Origin: JBEKTY01 sp049515555
GTDB taxonomy: Bacteria > Planctomycetota > Planctomycetia > Pirellulales > Thermoguttaceae
Assembly: GCA_049515555.1 (NCBI GenBank)
Contig: JBEKTY010000019.1
Span: 6,541 to 70,540 of the forward strand
Length of the DNA: 64,000 nt
Direction: 5' to 3'
The translations under genes were made by a program, and so were the position numbers. The notes under the pieces were generated by a model. It was given only the letters and a program-made list of their open reading frames with translations, ran no database searches and was not told the DNA's origin. Shown piece by piece: positions 57,043-64,000 of this stretch. Positions within the stretch are counted from its first letter, which is position 1. Every line of letters begins with the position of its first letter.

Positions 57043-58758
57043 CTAACCACGACGCCCAGCGGGCGACGCGTCTATTCCCGGGCCCGCCCCGTGAAACGGC
57101 GCGGTCACGCCCTTCACATATTCTCTTGCCTTCTGCAACACAGCCGCCAGCGGCGGATTGGAGTCGAGAAAGGCGTCGAACGAGGCGAAATCGAATCGCG
57201 GCGCCGCCGAGCTGGCCTGCGACTTCTTTTCCCAGGAGCCGCAGTTCGGCAAGGCTTGAAGCCCGGCCACATAGGACGCGTAGGTCGCGTGGGCCTGGGA
57301 TGTGGCCACCGGCGGTTTCGCCTGCGTCAGCCCAACTCGCCATGATGGGGTTCCAAGATACACGTTGCCATCGATGTTGCACGGCCGGGCATCGACGATA
57401 TTGCCGCGGTACTCCACGCATCCGCCCGTGGTGTTGAACACGTTGTCGGTGATCGTGAACTTCTCGAAAGTCTCGCGGTACTCACCTTTTGCTTCCGCGC
57501 AGGTGAAACTGAAGGGAAAGGCCGCCTCGCTGTAGTTGTGTGCGAAAGTAAAGCCCTGCATCGCGATATAGGGGCCGAGGCCGTAGGTCTTCTGCAGGCT
57601 AATGTTGTTCTTGATGACATTGTTGCCGGTGCCCATGAAAATGCTCCCGCCACTGCTGTTGTAGAGGACGTTGCCGTCGAACACGTTATCGGTGAAGCCG
57701 TAGGGGTAGTTCTGGATCGGTCCGCCCATGGTGGTGCGTCCCAAGAAGCAGTTGGAAACGAGGCAGCGCGTGCCGTTGAAATAGAAGCAATGGGCCAAGT
57801 AAGCCCGGTCGTAACCGCCGTTTCTCCAGGTCAGCCAGCCGCCCATTTTGTCGATGAACAGCGAGGTGTACGTGCAGCGCGTGCCGCCGCCGCAGATGCC
57901 CCCGCCGCCATGCTTGATCTCGCAGTTGGTAATCTCTTGTTTCGTGGGATTGTCCTGCTGGTGAAAGTAGGACAAGTACTTGATCTTCAGGCCGTGGATC
58001 TTGAGGTACGAGCCCGACACGCTGAACTGACCACTTGAGGAGCTCGTCACGTAAAGCTGGCTGCCGGGATCGCCGACGCGCGACGGGCCGGCCTTGAACC
58101 AGAGCGTCTTCGTGCCGCGGTCGTACCAGGTCAGGTCAAACAGGAGTTTGCCCTGGCCGTCGGTCAGCCGGACGCCTGTACCCGTCTCGGGACGGGCAAA
58201 GTCGGCCGCCGAGTGCGCGGCTACGCACATGTAGCCGTCTTTGACGATTGCCCCGATGCTGACGCCGGGATTCTGGGCAGCCCCGACCGCATCCTCCCAA
58301 ATCGTCTTTTGCACGCCGGGATACCGGTTGGGCAGGTTCGGTATTGCGGCTTTCCAGCAGTCGCCCAGCGCCGGATCGTTCACCCGCGTCCACGTGTACT
58401 GCTCGGAACCGTAGAGCGTTACGTCCTCGCCCTGGTAGGCCTGAACGGTGATAGGAGCCGTGGCCGTGCCTGGCTTGTGCCAACTGATCAGCGCCGGGTA
58501 CGTGCCGGCCCGGATGTTTATCGTATCGCCGGGGCCGACGACCTGGTGTGCCTTGTAGAGCGTGGCGAAGGGCCGCTCGATCGTGCCCGGGTTGCGGTCG
58601 TCGCCGTTGCCGGCGATGAAGTAGGTCTTGCCTTTCGAGGCGTCCGCGGCTTTGGCGCCCGCGGGCGAGGGGCCATCATCGGCAGCCGCCGGTTGCGGCG
58701 GGGCCAACGCGGAAAGGAGCGTACCCAGAACAACGCAGACGGATGCTCTTGACCGCAT
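57043..58758 (-). CDS. Exported right-handed beta-helix protein
   Basis: 571 aa. Signal peptide to about residue 27 (RASVCVVLGTLLSALAPPQP). The start of the mature region (KTYFIAGNGDDRNPGTIERP then FATLYKAHQVVGPGDTINI) is the DUF1565-like entry to pectate-lyase-type helices. Many NN/N-ladder turns follow (NVFDGNVLYNSSGGS, NNVIKNNISL, ITDNVFNTTGG). Probably a secreted polysaccharide-binding or -cleaving protein. GGGAGAG lies 8 bp before ATG 58758. Confidence 0.85.
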   Translation of the reverse strand: MRSRASVCVVLGTLLSALAPPQPAAADDGPSPAGAKAADASKGKTYFIAGNGDDRNPGTIERPFATLYKAHQVVGPGDTINIRAGTYPALISWHKPGTATAPITVQAYQGEDVTLYGSEQYTWTRVNDPALGDCWKAAIPNLPNRYPGVQKTIWEDAVGAAQNPGVSIGAIVKDGYMCVAAHSAADFARPETGTGVRLTDGQGKLLFDLTWYDRGTKTLWFKAGPSRVGDPGSQLYVTSSSSGQFSVSGSYLKIHGLKIKYLSYFHQQDNPTKQEITNCEIKHGGGGICGGGTRCTYTSLFIDKMGGWLTWRNGGYDRAYLAHCFYFNGTRCLVSNCFLGRTTMGGPIQNYPYGFTDNVFDGNVLYNSSGGSIFMGTGNNVIKNNISLQKTYGLGPYIAMQGFTFAHNYSEAAFPFSFTCAEAKGEYRETFEKFTITDNVFNTTGGCVEYRGNIVDARPCNIDGNVYLGTPSWRVGLTQAKPPVATSQAHATYASYVAGLQALPNCGSWEKKSQASSAAPRFDFASFDAFLDSNPPLAAVLQKAREYVKGVTAPFHGAGPGIDASPAGRRG

Positions 58759-59033
58759 AACTCGGCTCTCCCTTTTTTTGAGTGAAGACGCAGAATATCC
58801 AAACCGTCATTTCCATTTGCAGTGAGCCTGAAACCTATGCACGTTCGTTCGGTCGTCCATCTTACCAGGGCGCCCCCCCGCGTCTAGCGCCCACGCGGAT
58901 TCTTGTCCTCCGCCAGCCATTTTCATTTGCCTCGAAACCGTACGCCACACCTCTGCCAGGGGGAGAATAGCAGCTTTCGGTGTTTGGTGAGCGCGGCTTC
59001 CCCCAGTCGCCGATGCTTTTCCGGTCCCTCCAC
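58759..59033. other. Spacer
   Basis: 275 bp of the 1-kb gene-free zone 58759-59782. Nothing recognised. Confidence 0.4.
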
Positions 59034-59380
59034 CTACACATGCGCTCCGGCGACCGATGGAGGTGGCATTGCCAACCGCTTGATCCGTTCCAGGATCGCT
59101 GCAAACAACTCTCTTGGCACAGCACCGCCACCTTCGCCACCTGAAAGGTCACATATTTCGAGTGCCGTGTCACCTTCGCACCGATCTTGATCAGCTTCTC
59201 CCGCAGGGTCGTCAAGGTCCAATGGCTGACGCTCTTGGGAACGACCAGGACAGCGACAGCCGATATTGGAGAACGGGCTACAACCTGGCATTTGCGGGGA
59301 GGTGGGAGAACAGACAGCGAAGCTGAAGACGCAGTCTGGGCGAAACTGTAAGCAACCTGGATAAGCTCATACTGGAAGTT
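59034..59380 (-). pseudogene. IS1380-family transposase remnant
   Basis: Minus-strand segments HWTLTTLREKLIKIGAKVTR plus HSKYVTFQ (one frame) and AVPRELFAAILERIKRLAMP (next frame) match the conserved C-terminus of IS1380-type transposases (LTTLREKLVKIGAKV...VPR.LF..IL.RI). At least one frameshift separates them. Upstream sequence is more degenerate. No terminal inverted repeats seen. Confidence 0.7.
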
Positions 59381-59782
59381 ATGCAGCAGGCGGCTCGACC
59401 AATGACGGCTTGTTAGGACACTGCCGCCCTGGAAGCCCTGCTGCCGGATCGCTGGGTCGCCGCGCACCCCGAGCACCGACTGGAGCAGCGGGAAGAAGAA
59501 TCCCGTGAAGCGCAGGTCCGCCGCCGTCGGAAGCGAACCGCACGTCGGATCGCCGTCGCCCAATAGCCGTCCAACCCGCTCCGCACCCACCGTCAACAGC
59601 GGCGAACGTAATCCCCGATGTGGACGGCATCCGCATCTTGCAAGCCGGTTGTGTCCGTGTGCTGGACCGTCCATCCTATACTTACCACCCCTCTGTGGCT
59701 GGGGGAGTCTTCCGGCCTTGTCGGCGGTTGTGTATAGTGGATAGATCCTCGTATCCGAGCGGTTAGGTGACGGGGCCCGTCA
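59381..59782. other. Spacer
   Basis: 402 bp. Holds the inverted copy (59563-59638) of the 54395 fragment. The kinase promoter must be near 59700-59780, but no clear match was seen. Confidence 0.4.
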
Positions 59783-61564
59783 ATGGCGATTACCGTAGAG
59801 CAATTCATCGAGCGGCTCACCGATAGCGGTCTCATGTTGGCGGCCGAGATCGCCGCGTTCAATGCCAGCCTGCCGCCCGACAAGCGGCCGAAGGATGTCC
59901 AGCAGTTCGCCCAGGTCCTCGTCCAGCAGGGCAAGCTGACCAAGTACCAGGCCCAGGCTGTCTACCAGGGCAAGACCAAGGGGCTGGTCTTCGGCGAGTA
60001 CGTCGTCTTGGACAAACTGGGCGAAGGCGGCATGGGCGTGGTCTTGAAGGCCCAGCACCGCCGGATGAAGCGTCAGGTAGCGATCAAGGTCCTCTCTTCT
60101 GCGGCCATGAAGCAGGCCGGGGCTGTCGAGCGCTTCCACCGCGAAGTCGAAGCGGCGGCCAAGCTGATGCATTCGAACATCGTCACGGCCTTCGATGCCG
60201 CCGAGCACCAGGGCATGCACTACCTGGCAATGGAGTACGTCGAGGGACGCGACCTGGCCACGATTGTCAAGGATGGCGGCCCACTGCCGGTGCGGGAGGC
60301 GGTCGAGTGCATCCTTCAGGCGGCTCGCGGACTACGGTACGCCCACGGCAAAGGGATCATCCATCGCGACATCAAGCCGGGCAACCTCTTGCTGGACAAA
60401 GAAGGGACGGTCAAGATCCTCGACATGGGCCTGGCACGCATCGCCGGGCCAGAGGCGGCTTTGGGTGGACCGGAACGGCTCACGACGACCGGCCAAGTGC
60501 TGGGAACATGCGACTACATGGCCCCAGAGCAGGCCATGGACACTCACGCGGCCGACCAGCGGGCCGATATCTATTCCTTGGGTTGTACGATGTTCCGGCT
60601 ATTGACCGGCCATCCGCCCTACCAGGGTGAGACGCTGATGAAGATTCTCTGGTCGCATCAGCAAGCTCCGATCCCCTCGATCTGCCAGACGCGGCCCGAG
60701 GTGCCCGCCGAACTGGACGTCGTGTTCCAGAAGATGGTGGCGAAGAACCCCGAGGATCGGCAGCAGTCGATGGGCGAGGTGATTCTGGACCTGGAAGCCA
60801 GTCTGGGCCGCGGAACAGCCCCAGGGAGTGCCTCGGCCCAAGCCCCCACCGGCACCTCCCGCGGCTCGCTGCAGGAGAATCTCTCGTTCCTGCAAGAAGC
60901 TCCGGCCGCCGCCCCCGCCGTGGCGGCCAAGACGAAGGCCAAGCCGGCGCTAGCCGAAACGATCGCACGGCAGGCCCACGTGGAAACCAGCCGGCGACTC
61001 GACAGCCCTCTGGAGGCCACGGCCTCCGAGACTCCGCCCGGCAAGCGTCGCAACCTGTATCTTGCCGCCGGAGCCGCGTTGGCGGTCCTGGTGATCATCC
61101 TAATCATCCGCCAGGGTGGCAGCCGAACGCAGATCGAAGTGCCCGACGGCTCCCAAGCCAAGATCACGGCGGACGGGAAGGTCGAGGTGACACTGCCGGA
61201 AGGACAAGGCAGCGATAGGAAGCCGGCGAGCACGCCACCCGCCGCTGGCGTTGCCGCGGCCAAGACTGCTTTGACGTCCCAGTCTCGGGATTTCACGGGA
61301 CAACTAGCCGATACGGTCTGGGAGGTGACCGACAGCGACGGGGATCGCTATCGTTTTCACTTTCAGGACAAGGGGGTCCTGCACTATGAAGCAGCCCGCG
61401 GACCTCGCGCCAACGGCACATGGGTCAAGACGGGCACTGAAATTCACATCGAGACAAACTCGCAGTATGCCACCATGGACGGCGGCTTGGCAAACGGCGT
61501 CTTGTCCGGCAAGGGGAGTTCCCAGAACGGGCGGTCGTGGACGTGGCGGGCGGTGCTGAAGTAG
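59783..61564 (+). CDS. Membrane-anchored serine/threonine protein kinase
   Basis: 593 aa. An N-terminal planctomycete-type module (FIERLTDSGLM, KLTKYQAQAVYQGKTKGLVF) precedes the kinase domain (about 72-345): LGEGGMGVVLKA, Lys102 in VAIKVLS, HRDIKPGNLLLD with Asp196, DMG in KILDMGLAR instead of DFG, and MAPEQAMD. A membrane helix lies at about 430-447 (LYLAAGAALAVLVIILII). The C-terminal domain (TVWEVTDSDGDRYRFHF ... GTWVKTGTEIHIE) is a small beta domain outside the cytoplasm, possibly a sensor. Confidence 0.93.
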   Translation: MAITVEQFIERLTDSGLMLAAEIAAFNASLPPDKRPKDVQQFAQVLVQQGKLTKYQAQAVYQGKTKGLVFGEYVVLDKLGEGGMGVVLKAQHRRMKRQVAIKVLSSAAMKQAGAVERFHREVEAAAKLMHSNIVTAFDAAEHQGMHYLAMEYVEGRDLATIVKDGGPLPVREAVECILQAARGLRYAHGKGIIHRDIKPGNLLLDKEGTVKILDMGLARIAGPEAALGGPERLTTTGQVLGTCDYMAPEQAMDTHAADQRADIYSLGCTMFRLLTGHPPYQGETLMKILWSHQQAPIPSICQTRPEVPAELDVVFQKMVAKNPEDRQQSMGEVILDLEASLGRGTAPGSASAQAPTGTSRGSLQENLSFLQEAPAAAPAVAAKTKAKPALAETIARQAHVETSRRLDSPLEATASETPPGKRRNLYLAAGAALAVLVIILIIRQGGSRTQIEVPDGSQAKITADGKVEVTLPEGQGSDRKPASTPPAAGVAAAKTALTSQSRDFTGQLADTVWEVTDSDGDRYRFHFQDKGVLHYEAARGPRANGTWVKTGTEIHIETNSQYATMDGGLANGVLSGKGSSQNGRSWTWRAVLK

Positions 61565-61592
61565 CTCGTCCCCCGCAAGCTCCCCGCTGACT

Positions 61593-62894
61593 TCAGGCGG
61601 AGCGACGCTTGGACCGTCCCGGCACCGCGTAATCACCGAATTTATCGGGAAGCGTTGGCGGCGCCGCGTCCCAGGAGTAGCGGTCTGGCACGTATGCCTC
61701 CTCGGACTTGATTGCCTCATCCCAAGTGATTTCACGCCCTTCGTACGCCGCCATGCGCCCCAGAATGCACATCATGCTGCTCGTGGCGGCGGATTCGGTC
61801 TGGTTGAAGGGGGTATCGTTTCGGATGGCATCCAGGAGGATTTCATGCTCCTTTTTATGCCCATCTGACTCCGGCCCGGTGTATCTCCAGTTCGTTTTTC
61901 CGTCGATGACACCCGCCCCCGGGGTCGCGCTCCCCAAACTGCCCGTGATCTTCTCTCCGATCTTGTGCTCCCCAGCCTGAAGATTGCTGCAATCGGAGAG
62001 CAGCCGGGTCCCGTCGGCGTAGGTGAATTCAACGTGGAAATGGTCGAAGATCTCGCCGTGATCGAGCCCGGACCACTCCTGCCGGCCGCCTGTGCCGCGG
62101 GCGCGATCCGGATGGCCGCCTTTGACCCACTGACAGATGTCCAGGTTATGCACGTGTTGCTCCGCGATAAAGTCGCCGCTGAGCCACACGAAATTGAACC
62201 AGTTGGTCATCTGGTATTCCATCTCGGACTGCTCGCGTCTTCTCGGCCGCACCCAACCCGGGCCGCTCTTCCAATAGGCCTCCATCGTTTGCACGTCGCC
62301 GATGGCTCCGTCCCGAATGCGACGCACGGTTTCCATGCAGTTTAGCTGGCTGCGGTGCTGGAGCCCCGTGCCTACCTTGAGCGACTTCCGCTTGACCCCT
62401 TCATTGGCGGCGATCAACTTGCGAAAGCCGGGCGCGTCGACCGCCATGGGCTTCTCCATGAACACGTGCTTGCCCGCCCGGACGGCCGCCTCGAAATGCA
62501 GCGGGCGGAAACCCGGAGGAGTCGCCAGAAGAACAAGGTCTATGTCGCTCTGGAGAATCTGCTGATAGGCGTTGAAACCGGTGAAGATCCGCTCCCGGGG
62601 CAGATCGACCTGCGATTTGAATCTCTCCGTCAATGACCGGGAGCTCGACAGGGCTCGGTCTTCGAGAACGTCCGCCAGGGCCACCAGTCGTGCACCGGGT
62701 CCCAGCCCCAGGGCATCGCAAACCGCCCCGGTGCCTCGGTTGCCGCTTCCGACCAGCCCCAGGCGGATGACATCCGAGCCGGCGGCATGCGCCATCCGCG
62801 AAATCAACAGCGGGCCGATCGCTGCCCCCGCCGCAGAGGTCTTCACCGCCGTCTCAAGGAACCGGCGCCGCGTACACTTCGATCGAGGATTCAC
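61593..62894 (-). CDS. Tat-exported Gfo/Idh/MocA-family oxidoreductase
   Basis: 433 aa from GTG 62894, chosen because it gives a proper twin-arginine signal (SKCTRRRFLETAVKTSAAGA); the frame is open to 62942. Rossmann motif LGLVGSGNRGTGAV, catalytic-region EKPMAVDAPGFRKL and the planctomycete-type HNLDICQWVKGGHPDRARG. Probably an NAD(P)-dependent sugar or inositol dehydrogenase in the periplasm with a tightly bound cofactor. Convergent with the kinase gene. Confidence 0.9.
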   Translation of the reverse strand: MNPRSKCTRRRFLETAVKTSAAGAAIGPLLISRMAHAAGSDVIRLGLVGSGNRGTGAVCDALGLGPGARLVALADVLEDRALSSSRSLTERFKSQVDLPRERIFTGFNAYQQILQSDIDLVLLATPPGFRPLHFEAAVRAGKHVFMEKPMAVDAPGFRKLIAANEGVKRKSLKVGTGLQHRSQLNCMETVRRIRDGAIGDVQTMEAYWKSGPGWVRPRRREQSEMEYQMTNWFNFVWLSGDFIAEQHVHNLDICQWVKGGHPDRARGTGGRQEWSGLDHGEIFDHFHVEFTYADGTRLLSDCSNLQAGEHKIGEKITGSLGSATPGAGVIDGKTNWRYTGPESDGHKKEHEILLDAIRNDTPFNQTESAATSSMMCILGRMAAYEGREITWDEAIKSEEAYVPDRYSWDAAPPTLPDKFGDYAVPGRSKRRSA

Positions 62895-62994
62895 GGAATA
62901 CCCCCCACCGCATCGTCCTTCTCCTTCTGAGACTACCATCACCGCTTCCGCCCGTCAATCAGGGCTGCCTGCCCGCCCTTTCACCCCTTCCTCA

Positions 62995-63120
62995 ACGGCC
63001 AAGAAGCCCGGAATTGCCTCGCATCCGGGCACCGGCATGGGAATGATCTCGGCCGATTACGACGACGATGGCTACCCCGACATCTTCGTGGCGAACTACG
63101 TCAGGTCGTTCCGCAACCAA
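62995..63120 (+). pseudogene. FG-GAP/CRTAC1-type repeat remnant
   Basis: Reads GTGMGMISADYDDDGYPDIF plus VANYVRSFRN, one FG-GAP calcium-binding blade (DxDxDGxxD pattern). Nothing upstream or downstream continues it. A fragment of a larger ASPIC/UnbV-like protein. Confidence 0.6.
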
Positions 63121-63139
63121 CCCACACAGGAGAATGACA

Positions 63140-63526
63140 ATGATTACCGTCCGTGATTGGAATGACCTTCGGAGCTTCGGCATCAACGCCTTGACCGGCG
63201 AAGCCTGTGCAGTCGGCAAGCGACTGCTCTGCGACGTGAACGACCAGGGCCGCAAGATGCTCTGCTCGATCTTCGGCTTCGTGGTGTTCGTCCGACTGCG
63301 GGAAGCCCGCAAGGAGTTGGCCGGGAAGGAGGCGATCCCGGTATATGCGGTCTCGACGAACGAGCAGTTGGCCGAGATGGCCAAGAGCCGCGCCGCCACC
63401 ATGGCCGACCTGAAGAAGATCGACGGATTCGGCGACGCTAAAGCCGAGAAGTATGGCGAGATGTTTTTGTTGGCGATCCGGGAAAGGACGGGACGCGCGG
63501 ATGAAGCGGGCGGGAAACCTGATTGA
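63140..63526 (+). CDS. HRDC-domain protein, probably chimeric
   Basis: 128 aa from ATG 63140 (AGGAG upstream). Residues 1-47 (ITVRDWNDLRSFGINALTGE) resemble a stand-alone planctomycete hypothetical protein. Residues 48-118 are an HRDC domain (VFVRLREARKELAGKEAIPV, YAVSTNEQLAEMAKSRAAT, LKKIDGFGDAKAEKYGEMFL), a nucleic-acid-binding fold found in RecQ and as an accessory of diversity-generating retroelements. The gene overlaps the start of a reverse-transcriptase-like frame. Confidence 0.7.
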   Translation: MITVRDWNDLRSFGINALTGEACAVGKRLLCDVNDQGRKMLCSIFGFVVFVRLREARKELAGKEAIPVYAVSTNEQLAEMAKSRAATMADLKKIDGFGDAKAEKYGEMFLLAIRERTGRADEAGGKPD

Positions 63527-63575
63527 ACGCATCGCGGAGGCGGACAACCTGCGGCTGGCATTTTGGAAGCCGTGA
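63501..63575 (+). pseudogene. Truncated N-terminus of a reverse transcriptase
   Basis: 24 codons: MKRAGNLIERIAEADNLRLA then FWKP and TGA. This matches the characteristic start of DGR-type/related bacterial reverse transcriptases (MKR.GNL...I...NL..AF.KA). It begins inside the HRDC gene, as such genes often overlap. Homology stops exactly where a CGTGACTCGTGACAC/CGTGACACGTGACAC direct repeat begins (63571). Confidence 0.55.
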
Positions 63576-64000
63576 CTCGTGACACATGCCGGAAAACGAA
63601 GTGTTCGTGACACGTGACACGCCACTTGGCGCCCCGACAGGCAGCGGACCTGACCTCACACCTTGGGAAAATGCGGTGTTCGCGCCCAGAAACGGAAGAG
63701 ACAGTATAGTTAGTGCGCACTACACGCCAAAATTGAATCGGCCCGGAGGACGCTAATAGCGTGGCGGGAGGGGAGGTAAGGGGGGGCCTACCCGGTAGGC
63801 ACCATGGAGTCCGCCTGCTAGCCTCGCCTCGGCAAGCTAGCTAGCGCAGGGTCGGCTAGCGAGCGCAGGCAAGGCCTAGCCAGGGCTCGGCGGCGCTAGC
63901 TCACCTAAGCCCCTACCACCGCTCCCTAGCGGCCATCGGTCTACGGAGGCTTGGCCGGCAAGGCGCGGTTCTGCAAGGCGAAAAGCAGGGGGGAACGGTT
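63576..64000. other. Right-edge region: CGTGACAC repeats and CTAG-rich segment
   Basis: 425 bp without a gene. 63571-63624 has two CGTGAC-xx-CGTGACAC units 35 bp apart. 63815-63935 contains at least seven CTAG tetranucleotides (e.g. GCTAGCTAGCGC, GGCTAGCGAGC), rare in bacterial DNA. 63765-63810 and 63940-64000 have several short G/C stems (CCTACCCGGTAGG, CTGC-AAGGCGAAAA-GCAG). May be a structured RNA. Confidence 0.45.

Noticed and set aside
58862..59674. A 270-codon minus-strand frame taken as one gene
   Set aside because: Only short parts resemble IS1380 transposase and they switch frames; the rest is not protein-like.
63700..64000. Group II intron 5' end (GTGCGC at 63712)
   Set aside because: The first bases loosely fit GUGYG, but no recognisable domain I-VI order or intron-type RT could be made out within the window.

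Overview
The window reads as chromosomal DNA of a high-GC member of the Planctomycetota, probably a Pirellulales-like lineage. This is inferred from the mix of gene types: a serine/threonine kinase with DMG in place of DFG, a PQQ-type beta-propeller protein, SGNH hydrolases, a Tat-exported Gfo/Idh/MocA oxidoreductase, a YfhO membrane protein, a PEP-CTERM remnant and many short dispersed palindromic repeats. No rRNA or tRNA gene was found.

Layout. 1-15.5 kb holds housekeeping genes: an exported PpiD/SurA-like protein cut by the left edge, topA, acpS, a trypsin-like protease, an esterase, an SGNH hydrolase, a beta-propeller protein, trpS, pyrD, a small lipoprotein and an HU-type protein. 16.3-17.9 kb has a PadR regulator followed by a CobW-like G3E GTPase. 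18.1-24.3 kb, minus strand, is a tightly coupled five-gene operon: asparagine synthase, acyl carrier protein, AMP-forming ligase, NAD-synthetase-like enzyme and a GNAT-type protein. It looks like an uncharacterised acyl/amide pathway.

24.4-43.9 kb is the centrepiece: a cobalamin riboswitch followed by about 20 co-directional cobalamin genes. Order: cobA, cobU, cobT, cobS, cobD-like/cobQ (one frame), cbiB, cobO, cbiA, cbiX-cbiC (fused), cobalt transporter cbiM-N-Q-O, then cbiD, E, L, F, G, H, J. Together they encode the early-cobalt (anaerobic) corrin route, cobalt uptake and nucleotide-loop assembly. cbiT is not visible.

The most striking feature is that this operon is full of repeat-derived DNA read in frame as protein. 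A 65-bp two-hairpin element with complementary loops lies inside nadE, cbiM and cbiD. A 46-bp palindrome lies inside cbiB. A 480-bp composite repeat separates the two domains of CbiA. A repeat linker joins the CobD-like and CobQ frames. A 7-bp tandem repeat forms the start of cbiN. G-rich GGGATTTAGGG-like arrays supply several stop codons.

43.9-46.1 kb looks like a small insertion carrying a toxin-antitoxin pair, bordered by degenerate copies of the cbiJ 3' end. 46.1-54.4 kb has an SGNH protein, a SIS isomerase, YfhO, EamA, a LuxR-type response regulator and a divergent sigma-70 factor. 54.4-64 kb is an accessory zone of remnants: a PEP-CTERM tail, small element-type genes with a frameshift, an IS1380-like transposase remnant, an FG-GAP fragment, and at the right edge an HRDC-domain gene overlapping the first 24 codons of a reverse transcriptase, followed by an odd CTAG-rich segment. 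That end may be a broken diversity-generating-retroelement-like locus.
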